Assembly: GCA_017744285.1 (NCBI GenBank)
Contig: JAGIBP010000005.1
Span: forward strand, 1 to 64,000
DNA from: Variovorax sp.
GTDB taxonomy: Bacteria; Pseudomonadota; Gammaproteobacteria; Burkholderiales; Burkholderiaceae_C
DNA length: 64,000 bases
Direction: 5' to 3'
In this document: positions 1 to 9,826 of the stretch, in pieces
How the letters are laid out: each line of letters begins with the position of its first letter
Position numbering within the stretch: the stretch's first letter is position 1
The notes under the pieces: generated by a model
What the model was told of the DNA's origin: nothing
The model's input: the letters and a program-made list of their open reading frames with translations, nothing else
The model's database searches: none
Position numbers and translations under genes: made by a program

Positions 1-1
1 C

Positions 2-610
2 TCCGGGCTGGCACGCGCGGGGCATGACGCGCTGCTCAAGATGGCGCCCGGTGTGGTGCCGCTCAACCAGCTCTGGTGGACGCTGCCCCAGTTGCTGCGT
101 GCCAACGACGAGGGCCTGCTCGGTGGCATGACCTGGCAGCAGGCGTGCGCCCTGGCGCTCGAGCGCGCGGCCGCGAGCTTCGACGAGCGGCCGTGGGGCG
201 CGCATCACCCCGTGGCACTCGCACACCCGCTCAGCGGGATGTTTCCGGAGCACGCGGCGCGGCTCGATCCGCCCGGCGCCAGCGTCGGCGGCGACAACGA
301 CACGGTGCTCGCGAACGGATGCCAGTCGGCCGGCGGCCTCAAGGCGGTCTATGGCGCGGTGGCGCGCTACGTCTTCGACGTGGGCCGCTGGGACCAGTCG
401 CGGTGGGTGGTCTTCGGCGGCGTCTCGGGCGACCCGGGCAGTGCGCACTATGCCGACCAGCATTCGCTCTGGGCCGCCGGAGACCTGGTGCCCATGGTCT
501 ACGACTGGGCGCTCGTCGCGGCCGGGAGCGCCTGCACCGTGCTTCACCCCGCGGCAACGACGCGACCCGTTCGCCATTCAAGAACCGAAGGAGCAAGAGA
601 CGATGAATGA
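2..610 (+). CDS. Penicillin acylase family hydrolase, C-terminal part
   Basis: This is the C-terminal end of an Ntn-type amidohydrolase of the penicillin/acyl-homoserine-lactone acylase family; its start and catalytic Ser lie upstream of the window. The family hydrolyses the amide bond of N-acylated small molecules, usually in the periplasm. The recognisable part is the C-terminal beta-chain: GGDNDTV, a VFDVGRWDQSRWV stretch, the SGDPGSAHYADQ loop and the closing LWAAGDLVPMVYDW segment, all in family order. It overlaps the next gene by 8 bases, so the two are probably translationally coupled. Context (formamidase-like enzymes, dipeptide importer, amidase) fits a role in releasing an acyl group from an amide substrate. 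The last ~15 residues look unconserved. The exact substrate cannot be judged from this fragment. Confidence 0.85.
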   Translation, partial: SGLARAGHDALLKMAPGVVPLNQLWWTLPQLLRANDEGLLGGMTWQQACALALERAAASFDERPWGAHHPVALAHPLSGMFPEHAARLDPPGASVGGDNDTVLANGCQSAGGLKAVYGAVARYVFDVGRWDQSRWVVFGGVSGDPGSAHYADQHSLWAAGDLVPMVYDWALVAAGSACTVLHPAATTRPVRHSRTEGARDDE

Positions 611-2348
611 TCCGAAGCGCACCGGTGCGCCCCAAGACGACCCCGGCGCAGACAAGCCGCAACAGAAGAAGGCCAAGCCCTTTGCGCAGCGCGACGCCGC
701 CGACGTCCGCACGCGGACCGCGTTCAACCTGGGACGCTCGCGCATCGCGCCGATGTATGCCGACGACGGCTGGATGGACAGGCTCTGGTACGACGCACCG
801 CGCGAGGATCCGACCTGGCCCGAGGTCCACACCTACACCGACGCCATGAGCTACGAGCCCGGAGAGACGGTGGTCTTTCACAGCAGCACGCATGCCGAGA
901 GCTGGATGCTCGAGATCGTTCGGGACGGCGAGCATCCCGAGACGGTCCACAGGTGCGAAGGCATCCCGGGCCGCTTCAGCAACACGCCGAAGGATGCGTA
1001 CAAGGCCGGCTGCGACTGGCCTGAAAGCCATCGCTGGAGGATCCCGGCGGACGCCCGTTCCGGCTTCTACAAGGTCATCTCGACCTGCATCCGCCCCGAT
1101 GGCAGCCGCTACGTGCAGCATCACTTCTTCGTGGTGCGCCCGACGGCGGCCACGCAGAGTTCCAAGCTGCTGATGATCCTGCCCACCAGCACCTGGATGG
1201 CCTACAACGACTGGGGCGGTGCCTGCAGCTACTACGGCGTGGATGGCGAGGCGGGCAACCAGTTCACGCCGCAGCTGAGCTTCCACCGCCCCTGGACCCG
1301 CGGCATGGTCTGGCTGCCGGAGGGCGCGCCGCGCATCTGCGCCGAGCCCGTGCCCGATCCGCTCGCGGCGCCTCGCTATCACATCAAGGACTGGGCCTGG
1401 AGCCATGGCTACGGCTACTTCTACGCCGCCGCGGGATGGGCGCAGTTCGATCGTCATTTCGTCTGCTGGGCCGATCGGGAAGGCATCGCCCTGGACATGA
1501 TCACGCAGACCGATCTGCACTTGCGGCCGGAGATCCTGGCGCGCTACAAGTCCGTCGTGATCGTCGGGCACGACGAATACTGGTCGCGCGAGATGCGCGA
1601 CAACATGGACCGCTTCGTCGAGGCCGGCGGCAAGCTGGCGCGCTTCGCGGGCAACTTCCTCTGGCAGATCCGCCTGGAGGACGGCGGGCGGCGCCAGGTC
1701 TGCTACAAGGATCGCGCCGCCAACGAGGATCCGGTCAGGGGGACCGACCAGGCCCACCTGCTGACCGATGCGTGGGACAGCCTGAACGTGAAGTACCCCA
1801 GCGCGCTGACCGTCGGCGTCAGCGGCGCGATGGGTGTCTTCGCCTCGTGGGGCGACTTCGCGCCCCGCAACAGCAAGGGCTTCACCGTGTATCGGCCGGA
1901 GCACTGGGTGTTCGAGGGGACGCACCTGCAGTACTCGGAGGTCTTCGGCGCCGAGGCCAACATCTTTGCGTACGAGGTCGACGGACTCGACTTCACCTTC
2001 CGCCACGGCCTGCCGTATCCGACGGGCGACGACGGCGCGCCGGCCGATCGCATCAGCATCCTGGCCATGGCCCTCGCGGTGAACACCGAGGGCTTGTTCC
2101 CGGTGGACGGCTGGCGCTACTACCTGGGCGACAGCCCCATGCGCGGGAACGCCATTCGCCTCTATGGCGATGACTCGCCCGAGTCGCTCGCGAAGACGCG
2201 GCATGGCTCTGGCATGCTGGTCCACATGCCCAAGGGGCAGGGCGAGGTGGTCACGGCCGGCACCTGCGAATGGCTCATGGGCCTCAAGCGCAACGACTTC
2301 TTCACCTGCCGCATCACGCGCAACGTGCTGGATCGCTTCACGGCCTGA
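603..2348 (+). CDS. N,N-dimethylformamidase large-subunit family protein (copy 1)
   Basis: A 581-residue protein related to the catalytic (large/beta) subunit of N,N-dimethylformamidase, which cleaves N-substituted formamides with a mononuclear iron site. The start is the ATG overlapping the upstream stop, with AAGGAG just ahead. Motifs shared with copy 2 include TWMAYNDWGG (about 197-206), WTRGMVWLPEGAPR (231-244), VIVGHDEYWS (319-328) and a C-terminal VVTAGTCEWLMGLKRNDFF block. The family iron site is built from Tyr and a carboxylate; Tyr201 and Glu325 (in GHDEYW) are my candidate ligands, an inference. The protein is clearly shorter than the ~760-residue characterised large subunit, lacking N-terminal sequence, and no ~130-residue small-subunit gene is beside it. 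No signal peptide is visible. The substrate is therefore unknown: some N-alkyl amide rather than necessarily dimethylformamide. Confidence 0.8.
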   Translation: MNDPKRTGAPQDDPGADKPQQKKAKPFAQRDAADVRTRTAFNLGRSRIAPMYADDGWMDRLWYDAPREDPTWPEVHTYTDAMSYEPGETVVFHSSTHAESWMLEIVRDGEHPETVHRCEGIPGRFSNTPKDAYKAGCDWPESHRWRIPADARSGFYKVISTCIRPDGSRYVQHHFFVVRPTAATQSSKLLMILPTSTWMAYNDWGGACSYYGVDGEAGNQFTPQLSFHRPWTRGMVWLPEGAPRICAEPVPDPLAAPRYHIKDWAWSHGYGYFYAAAGWAQFDRHFVCWADREGIALDMITQTDLHLRPEILARYKSVVIVGHDEYWSREMRDNMDRFVEAGGKLARFAGNFLWQIRLEDGGRRQVCYKDRAANEDPVRGTDQAHLLTDAWDSLNVKYPSALTVGVSGAMGVFASWGDFAPRNSKGFTVYRPEHWVFEGTHLQYSEVFGAEANIFAYEVDGLDFTFRHGLPYPTGDDGAPADRISILAMALAVNTEGLFPVDGWRYYLGDSPMRGNAIRLYGDDSPESLAKTRHGSGMLVHMPKGQGEVVTAGTCEWLMGLKRNDFFTCRITRNVLDRFTA

Positions 2349-2363
2349 GGCGCACCGAAGCGG

Positions 2364-2389
2364 GGCGCCTTCCAGCTGTCGAAGGCGCC
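2364..2389 (+). terminator. Hairpin after formamidase-like copy 1
   Basis: GGCGCCTTC and GAAGGCGCC form a perfect 9-bp stem with an 8-base loop, starting 15 bases after the stop codon. There is no T-run behind it, so it may be an RNA-stabilising or attenuating hairpin rather than a full intrinsic terminator. It separates copy 1 from the promoter-like sequence of copy 2. Confidence 0.45.
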
Positions 2390-2433
2390 TTCGCGGGCCG
2401 CTTCGAGGCAGCGAAAACCCTCGCTCGATTCCG

Positions 2434-2466
2434 TTGACACTCGTAAAAACGGCGATATATCATATA
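2434..2466 (+). promoter_or_regulatory. Promoter and operator-like AT-rich motif before formamidase copy 2
   Basis: A consensus TTGACA (2434-2439) is followed after 16 bases by TATATC (2456-2461), a plausible sigma-70 pair. The -10 region is embedded in GATATATCATATA (2454-2466), strikingly AT-rich for this DNA. The same 13 bases recur at 9814-9826 before the aminotransferase gene. The core GATATATC is palindromic, as expected for a dimeric GntR-type or similar repressor. The regulator is not in the window; operator function is inferred. Confidence 0.6.
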
Positions 2467-2502
2467 ACCGCAATACGCTTGTCATCAGGCATCAGGAACC
2501 CC

Positions 2503-4245
2503 GTGACCGACTCCAAGACACCCCATTCATCGGACGCCGAAGCGTCGAAGCCGGCGTCGGGCGGCAAGCCCGCCTTCTTCGGTCAGCGGTCGGCCGACGA
2601 TCCGGCGACGAAGCATGCCTTCAACCTCGGCCGCCAGAGCATCGGCCCGATGTATGCCGATGGCGGATGGCGCGATCGCCGGTGGTACGACGCGCCCCTC
2701 GAGGATCCCTCGTGGCCGGAGGTGCACACCTACACCGACGCCATGTCCTACGAGCCCGGGGAGGACGTCGTGTTCCACAGCAGCACCTATGCGCCGAGCT
2801 GGTCGATCGAGATCATCCGCGACGGCCTGGTGCCCGAGACGGTGTTCAGCCGCCAGGAGATCCCGGGCCGCTTCCATGCCGCGCCCAAGGATGCCTACAA
2901 GTCCGGCTGCAACTGGCCCGAGAGCTTGCGCTGGACCATTCCGCAAGGCACGCGGTCGGGCTTCTTCAAGGTGGTTTCGACTTGCCTGCGGCCCGACGGC
3001 ACGCGCTACGTGCAGCACCACTTCTTCGTGGTGCGGCCGACCCGGGCCACGCGGACCGCGCCGTTGCTGATGATCCTGCCGACCTCCACCTGGATGGCCT
3101 ACAACGACTGGGGCGGCGCGAGCAGCTACATCGGCATCGACGGCAACGGCAACGAGTTCTCGCCGAACCTGAGCTTTCTTCGCCCATGGACGCGCGGCAT
3201 GGTGTGGCTGCCCGAAGGCGCGCCTCGCATCTGTGCCGAGCCCGTGCCCGACCCGCTGACCGTACCGCGCTACCACCCGAAGGACTGGGCGTGGAGCAAT
3301 GGCTTCGGCTACTTCTACGCGGCGGCAGGCTGGGCCCAATACGACCGTCACTTCGTCTGCTGGGCGGAGCGTGAGCGCATCGGCTTCGACATGATCACGC
3401 AGACCGATCTGCACTACCGACCCGAGATCCTCGACCGCTATCGCGCCATCGTGATCGTCGGCCACGACGAGTACTGGACGCACGACATGCGAAAGCACGT
3501 CGAGAAGTTCGTCGACGACGGCGGCCGGCTCGCGCGCTTCGGCGGCAACTACATGTGGCAGGTGCGCCTGGAAGACGAGGGCCGGCGCCAGGTCTGCTAC
3601 AAGAACCGCGCACAGGCCGAGGACCCGGTGCGCGGCACCGACCAGGCCCACCTCTTGTCGACCGGGTGGGAGAGCCAGGCCGTGAACTGGCCCGGGGCGA
3701 CCACCGTGGGCGTCAACGGACTCGGCGGCATCTACGCCTCGTGGGGCGGCTTCTCGCCGCGAAACACCAAGGGCTTCACCGTCTACCGCGCGGACCATTG
3801 GATCTTCGACGGAACGCAACTCGGCTACGGCGACGTGTTCGGCAACGAAGCCAACATCTTTGCCTACGAGGTCGACGGCCTGGACTACACCTTCCGCCAC
3901 GGGCTGCCCTACCCGACCGGCGAAGACGGCGCACCCACGAACATCTCGATCCTCGCGATGTCGCCGGCCCTGAAGGCCGAAAGCATGTTCCCGGTGGACG
4001 GCTGGCGCTACTACCTGGGCGAGAGCGACATGCGCGGCGCCGCCCAGACACGATTCGGCGACCAGTCGCCAGAGTCCCTCGACAAGGTCCGCTACGGCTC
4101 GGGCATGGTCGTGCACATGCCGCGCGGCTGCGGCGAAGTGGTCACCGCCGGCACCTGCGAATGGATCATGGGCCTCAAGCGAAACGACTTCTTCACCTGC
4201 CAGATCACTCGCAACGTGCTGGATCGATTCACCCGGCAAGCCTGA
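2503..4245 (+). CDS. N,N-dimethylformamidase large-subunit family protein (copy 2)
   Basis: A 580-residue paralogue of the preceding formamidase-like gene, similar over its whole length and clearly the result of tandem duplication. The chosen start is GTG (2503) with AGGAA nine bases upstream; it gives almost the same length as copy 1, and there is no ATG at an equivalent place. The TWMAYNDWGG, VWLPEGAPRICAEP, GHDEYW and VTAGTCEWIMGLKRNDFF motifs are all retained, so both copies look catalytically competent. The N-terminal ~40 residues and surface loops differ most. It has its own promoter-like sequence, unlike copy 1. The ABC importer begins 95 bases downstream on the same strand, suggesting co-expression of uptake and hydrolysis. 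The copies may form a mixed oligomer or differ in substrate; the sequence does not decide this. Confidence 0.8.
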   Translation: MTDSKTPHSSDAEASKPASGGKPAFFGQRSADDPATKHAFNLGRQSIGPMYADGGWRDRRWYDAPLEDPSWPEVHTYTDAMSYEPGEDVVFHSSTYAPSWSIEIIRDGLVPETVFSRQEIPGRFHAAPKDAYKSGCNWPESLRWTIPQGTRSGFFKVVSTCLRPDGTRYVQHHFFVVRPTRATRTAPLLMILPTSTWMAYNDWGGASSYIGIDGNGNEFSPNLSFLRPWTRGMVWLPEGAPRICAEPVPDPLTVPRYHPKDWAWSNGFGYFYAAAGWAQYDRHFVCWAERERIGFDMITQTDLHYRPEILDRYRAIVIVGHDEYWTHDMRKHVEKFVDDGGRLARFGGNYMWQVRLEDEGRRQVCYKNRAQAEDPVRGTDQAHLLSTGWESQAVNWPGATTVGVNGLGGIYASWGGFSPRNTKGFTVYRADHWIFDGTQLGYGDVFGNEANIFAYEVDGLDYTFRHGLPYPTGEDGAPTNISILAMSPALKAESMFPVDGWRYYLGESDMRGAAQTRFGDQSPESLDKVRYGSGMVVHMPRGCGEVVTAGTCEWIMGLKRNDFFTCQITRNVLDRFTRQA

Positions 4246-4340
4246 CGGACTGCTACTCGCCGCGGCAGCGGGCGACCGTTGTCTTCTCTTCGCGTTGGAC
4301 CTCGCGGAGTTCCTCACTCTCCCTTCAGATAGGACATGCC

Positions 4341-5897
4341 ATGAATGCAAGAAAGGCCCTGAAACACCTTGCGACCGGCGCAGCGATCGCTGCCTTGCTG
4401 GGAACGGTCGCCCTCACGCCCGCGCAGGCGGAGCTCAAGAAAGGCGGGCAACTGCGCTATGCCTACCCGTCGGGTCCTGGAACGCTCGATCCTTTCGTTT
4501 CGAGCAGCGCGGTCGAGCTCGAGGTGATCCAGCACCTGTACGACGCGCTCATCACCGTGGGCGAGAAGTACGAGACCCGGCCGATGATCGCGACGAGCTA
4601 CGAGATCGCCGACAACGCGCGCACCTTCACCTTCAAGATCCGCAAGGACGTCAAGTTCCACGACGGCACGCCGCTCACCTCGGCCGACGTGCTGGCTTCC
4701 TTCGAGCGCTACAAGAAGGTCAGCACCAACGCGGTGATCTTTGCCGACGTGGCCAGCGCCACCGCGCCCGATCCGGAAACCTTCATCATCAAGCTCAACA
4801 AGACGAACTCGGCCTTCATCGACACGCTGAAGGCACCGGTCTATCCGTTCGTCATCCTCCCCGCGTCGCAGAAGGACAAGCCGGCGCGCGGCATCGACAT
4901 CATCGGAACGGGCCCGTACAAGCTCAAGGAATGGGCGAAGGACAGCCACCTCGTGCTCGAACGCTTCCCCGGCTACGTGCCCAATCCCGCCTACAAGGGC
5001 ACCGACGGCTACGCGGGCAGCAAGGTCGCCTACCTCGACGCCATCACCTACCGCTTCATTCCCGAAGCCAACGGGCGCGTCGCGGCGCTGCAATCGGATG
5101 ATGCGGACGTCGTGGCGAACATCCCGGTGGATCTTGCCAAGCGCTTCGAAGGCGACAAGCGCCTCGTGGTCCAGCGCGTGGAGCCCTATTGCATGCAGGT
5201 GCTGATCGTCAACAGCAGCCAGGGCGCCACGGCCAATGCCAAGGTGCGGCAGGCCATCAACGCCGCGGTCGACGTCGACGAGATCACGATGGCGACCGGC
5301 GATGTGGCGAAGAAGAACCCGTCGCTCACCTATGACTTCAGCCCCTGGTACCAGGGCGCGAAGATGAAGGCCTACTACGACCAGAAGAGCCCGGCCAAGG
5401 CCGCGGCGCTGCTGAAGGAAGCAGGCTACAAGGGCGAGACGATCACGCTCCAGTCGACCGCGCAATACCCCAACTACCGCACCACGATGGTGGTGCTGGC
5501 CGAGCTGCTGAAGGCCGCCGGGATGACGGTCAAGGTTGACCTGGTCGACTGGACCACCAACGCCAGCAACATGCAGCGCGGCACCGGAACGTGGAACGTG
5601 TCGACCACCAGCTTCTGCTCCGATCCGCTGCTGGGTCCGCAGAAGTGGCGCACGCAGCTCTACACCTTCCCGCAGGTGAAGAACGACACCGTGATGGACG
5701 CGGCCTACGAGCGCTTCTTCACGTCGACCGACGACGACGTCCGCAAGAAGGCCTGGTACGAGATCGAGAACCAGGTGCTGAGCCAGGCGTACGTGATCAA
5801 GATCGCCGACCTGGCGAGCACCAACGCCTACAACAAGCGCGTCGAAGGATTCACGCCGTTCATCCTGCCGCGTTTCTGGAACGTGGGACTGAACTGA
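4341..5897 (+). CDS. ABC transporter substrate-binding protein (dipeptide/oligopeptide type)
   Basis: A 518-residue periplasmic solute-binding protein of the DppA/OppA family (SBP family 5). The start at 4341 gives a clean Sec signal peptide: a short basic N-terminus (MNARKALKH), a hydrophobic core, then an AQA cleavage site near residue 30. Family landmarks follow: GTLDPFVSSSAVELEVIQHLYDAL (about 47-70), FKIRKDVKFHDGTPLTSADV, GTGPYKLKEW and the VRQAINAAVD segment. It begins a five-gene importer whose members are 10 bases apart or overlapping. Family ligands are peptides, nickel complexes or opines. Next to formamidase-like and acylase genes the likely cargo is an amide-bearing small molecule, which is an inference from context. 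Confidence 0.93.
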   Translation: MNARKALKHLATGAAIAALLGTVALTPAQAELKKGGQLRYAYPSGPGTLDPFVSSSAVELEVIQHLYDALITVGEKYETRPMIATSYEIADNARTFTFKIRKDVKFHDGTPLTSADVLASFERYKKVSTNAVIFADVASATAPDPETFIIKLNKTNSAFIDTLKAPVYPFVILPASQKDKPARGIDIIGTGPYKLKEWAKDSHLVLERFPGYVPNPAYKGTDGYAGSKVAYLDAITYRFIPEANGRVAALQSDDADVVANIPVDLAKRFEGDKRLVVQRVEPYCMQVLIVNSSQGATANAKVRQAINAAVDVDEITMATGDVAKKNPSLTYDFSPWYQGAKMKAYYDQKSPAKAAALLKEAGYKGETITLQSTAQYPNYRTTMVVLAELLKAAGMTVKVDLVDWTTNASNMQRGTGTWNVSTTSFCSDPLLGPQKWRTQLYTFPQVKNDTVMDAAYERFFTSTDDDVRKKAWYEIENQVLSQAYVIKIADLASTNAYNKRVEGFTPFILPRFWNVGLN

Positions 5898-5907
5898 GAG
5901 GACGCGC

Positions 5908-6852
5908 ATGCTGCGAAACGTGGCCATGCGCTTTGCGCAGGCCATTCCCGTCCTGATCCTGGTGGCGGTGCTGGCGTTTACGCTGATGCACATGCTGCCG
6001 GGCGATCCCGCCATCGTCATTGCCGGCCCGGATGCGACGCCGGAAGCGGTCGATCGACTGCGGCACCAGCTGGGCCTCGACCTCCCCCTGTGGGAGCAGG
6101 TGATCAACTGGCTCGGCCATCTCGCGCGCGGCGATTTCGGGCAGTCGCTGATGCTGAACCAGGGGGTTCTCTCGGCCATCGTCGACCGCCTGCCCGTGAC
6201 TTTGTCGCTGGCGCTGCTGGCCTTCGTCATCACTGTGCCGGTCGGCGTGCTGCTGGGCATCACGGCGGCCTACTGGCGCAACACCTGGATCGACTCGCTC
6301 GTGATGGGCGTGGCACTGCTCGGCGTCTCCATCCCGAGCTTCTGGATCGCGATCGTCTCGGTGGTCGTCTTCTCGGTCGAATTGCGCTGGCTGCCTTCTT
6401 CCGGCTACACGCCGCTGTCCGAAGGCATCGGACCATGGTTCCTCTCGCTGGCCCAGCCCGCGATCATCCTGGCGATGTTCCAGGTCGGCTACCTGGCGCG
6501 CATGACGCGCTCGAGCATGCTCGACGTTCTCGGCCAGGACTACATCCGAACCGCGCGCGCCAAGGGCATGAGCGAGTGGGTCACCATCGGCCGGCATGCC
6601 TTTCGCAATTCGCTGATGTCCGTCGTGACCGTGAGCGGCATCATCCTGTCGCTGCTGATCGGCGGCTCGGTGGTCATCGAACAGGTGTTCGCGCTGCCGG
6701 GCATCGGCCGGCTGGTCGTGCAGGGCATCATGGCACGCGACTACCCGCTGGTGCAGGGCACCATGCTGCTGCTCGGCCTGTGCTTCGTCGTCGTCAACGT
6801 CGCGGTGGACCTCGTCTACACCGTGGTCGATCCGAGGGTGCGCTATGACTGA
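5908..6852 (+). CDS. ABC transporter permease, DppB-like
   Basis: A 314-residue inner-membrane permease, the first of the two channel subunits of a dipeptide-type importer. The N-terminal half has the family pattern of one membrane helix, a periplasmic segment with [23 protein letters not shown] (about 50-75), then five more helices. The cytoplasmic EAA loop that docks the ATPases is visible around [26 protein letters not shown] (about 211-236). The length is normal for the family. It follows the binding protein by 10 bases and overlaps the second permease by 8 bases, so the pair is translationally coupled. Confidence 0.93.
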   Translation: MLRNVAMRFAQAIPVLILVAVLAFTLMHMLPGDPAIVIAGPDATPEAVDRLRHQLGLDLPLWEQVINWLGHLARGDFGQSLMLNQGVLSAIVDRLPVTLSLALLAFVITVPVGVLLGITAAYWRNTWIDSLVMGVALLGVSIPSFWIAIVSVVVFSVELRWLPSSGYTPLSEGIGPWFLSLAQPAIILAMFQVGYLARMTRSSMLDVLGQDYIRTARAKGMSEWVTIGRHAFRNSLMSVVTVSGIILSLLIGGSVVIEQVFALPGIGRLVVQGIMARDYPLVQGTMLLLGLCFVVVNVAVDLVYTVVDPRVRYD

Positions 6853-7765
6853 CGCGACCGCACTGAAGATCGCCGGCGACGCCATGGCGCCTGCGCAGGC
6901 CCAGCCCGAACAACTGCTGGCGCCTCGCCGCAAGCTCCGGATCCTGCGCAAGCTGGTGCGCCATCGCTCGTTCATGATCGGCCTGGCGATCGTGCTGGTG
7001 CTGCTGATCGCGGCCATCGTGGGGCCGATGCTCACCGGGATGGAGCCGACGCAGATGCGCATGCGCAACCGCTTCAAGCCGCCGATGCCGGGGCTCTGGT
7101 TCGGTGCCGACCAGTTCGGCCGCGATGTGCTCACGCGGGTGCTGCACGGTGCGCGGCTGTCGCTCTTCATCGGCCTGTCGGTGGCGCTGATGTCCGGCGT
7201 GATCGGCGGCATCGTGGGCGTGGCGGCCGGCTACTTCAGGCGCCTTGACTCGCTGCTGATGCGCTGCATGGACGCGCTGCTGGCTTTCCCCGCGATTCTT
7301 CTGGCGATCGGCATCAGCGCGGCGCTGGGCCCGCAGACCCTCAGCGTGATCGTGGCGCTGGGCATCGCGTACGTGCCGCGCACCGCGCTGATCACGCGCG
7401 CGTCCACGCTCGTCATTCGCGAGATGGAATACGTCGAGGCGGCGCGGCTCGCGGGCGCGAGCCATCTGCGGATGATCTTCCGGCACATCCTGCCGAACTG
7501 CATGGGTCCGCTGGTGGTCCAGCTGACCTTCGTGTTCGCCTACGCGATCCTGGCGGAAGCCACGTTGAGCTTCCTGGGCATCGGGCCGCCGCCGCCGGCG
7601 CCGAGCTGGGGCAACATCATTGCGGAAGGCCGCGACTTCGCCGTCGAGGCCTGGTGGATCATGCTGTTCCCGGGCCTGGCCATCAGCCTGGCGGCCCTGG
7701 GCATGAACCTGCTGGGTGACGGCCTGCGCGACGTGCTCGATCCGCGACTGAAGGTGGAAACATGA
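6845..7765 (+). CDS. ABC transporter permease, DppC-like
   Basis: A 306-residue second permease of the same importer. It has the DppC layout: a ~35-residue cytoplasmic N-terminus, a first helix ([13 protein letters not shown]), the periplasmic [21 protein letters not shown] signature (about 88-110), then five helices. The EAA loop reads [25 protein letters not shown] (about 194-218), contacting the ATPase subunits. The C-terminus ([18 protein letters not shown]) is the standard family ending. It overlaps the neighbouring genes by 8 and 4 bases, typical of one coupled transporter operon. Confidence 0.93.
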   Translation: MTDATALKIAGDAMAPAQAQPEQLLAPRRKLRILRKLVRHRSFMIGLAIVLVLLIAAIVGPMLTGMEPTQMRMRNRFKPPMPGLWFGADQFGRDVLTRVLHGARLSLFIGLSVALMSGVIGGIVGVAAGYFRRLDSLLMRCMDALLAFPAILLAIGISAALGPQTLSVIVALGIAYVPRTALITRASTLVIREMEYVEAARLAGASHLRMIFRHILPNCMGPLVVQLTFVFAYAILAEATLSFLGIGPPPPAPSWGNIIAEGRDFAVEAWWIMLFPGLAISLAALGMNLLGDGLRDVLDPRLKVET

Positions 7766-8756
7766 CGGCGACTTCTGCTGTGCTGTCGGTCGAGGACCTG
7801 ACGGTCGAGTTCCGCAACGAGGCGGGTTGGGTCCCGGCGGTTCGCAACGTGAGCTTCGACATCGGCCCGCGCGAGTGCCTCGGCATCGTGGGCGAGTCGG
7901 GCAGCGGCAAGAGCGTGAGCGCCTTGTCGATCCTGCGGCTGCACGCGCGTGGGACCAGCCGAATGCCCACGGGCCGCATCCTGTTCCAGGGACGCGACCT
8001 GCTGGCCCTGCCCGAGCGCGAGCTGCGGGCGATCCGCGGCAGCGACATCGCGATGATCTTCCAGGACCCGATGTCCTCGCTGAACCCGGTGCTGACCATT
8101 GCCGACCAGATCATCGAGCCGCTTCGCCTGCACCAGGGATTGAGCCGCGCCGCCGCGCGCAAGCGGGCGATCGAGCTGCTCGAGCTCGTGCGCATCCCGG
8201 ACGCCGCGCGCCGGGTCGACGAATATCCGCATCGCCTGTCGGGCGGCATGCGGCAGCGCGTCGTGATTGCCATAGCGATCGCGTGCCGCCCCAAGCTGCT
8301 GATCGCCGACGAGCCGACGACGGCGCTCGATGTCACGGTCCAGTCGCAGATCCTGCAGCTCCTCAAGGAACTGCAGGCCGAGCTGGACATGTCGGTGGCA
8401 TTGATCACGCATGACCTGGGCGTCATCGCCGAGTTCGCCGACCGGGTCGTGGTCATGTATGCGGGGCAGGTGATCGAATCGGCGCCGGTGCAGCAGATCT
8501 TCACGCAGCCTCTGCACCCCTACACGGACGGGCTGCTCGCCGCGATTCCGCGGCTCGAAGGTGCGCCGGGGCGGCTCAGCTCGATTCCCGGCAGCATCCC
8601 GGACCCCTCGGTGCGAATTCCCGGCTGCCGCTTCAGCCCCCGCTGCCCCGAAGCGCTGCCCCAGTGCCACCGCGAACCGCCCGACCTGGCGGCCGCCAAC
8701 ACCCATCGGCTGACGCGCTGCCCGCCGCGCCTGGCCGGCTGCCTGAGCGCCACACG

Positions 8757-8760
<4 letters not shown>
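7762..8760 (+). CDS. ABC transporter ATP-binding protein, DppD/OppD-like
   Basis: A 332-residue ATPase that powers the importer. Walker A is GESGSGKS (about 47-54), the signature is LSGGMRQRV (about 160-168), Walker B is LLIADEP (about 180-186), and a switch His follows in LITHDLG. The C-terminal oligopeptide/dipeptide extension is present, with the Cys-rich pattern CRFSPRCP...CHREPP. In characterised relatives this extension can bind a 4Fe-4S cluster. The gene overlaps the upstream permease by 4 bases and the next ATPase by 4 bases (ATGA). It is expected to pair with the following gene as a heterodimer. Confidence 0.93.
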
Positions 8761-9770
<1,010 letters not shown>

Positions 9771-9812
9771 ACCGGAGTTCTCGATCCCTGCCCGTCAACT
9801 CGTCCAAATTAC

Positions 9813-9826
9813 TGATATATCATATA
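9813..9826 (+). promoter_or_regulatory. Operator-like motif directly before the aminotransferase start
   Basis: TGATATATCA (9813-9822) is a perfect 10-base palindrome. Extended to GATATATCATATA (9814-9826), it is identical to the motif at 2454-2466. It runs into the ATG of the downstream gene at 9826, leaving no room for a ribosome-binding site. It could be an operator overlapping the -10 region of a leaderless transcript, or the true start codon could be further in. Confidence 0.6.
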
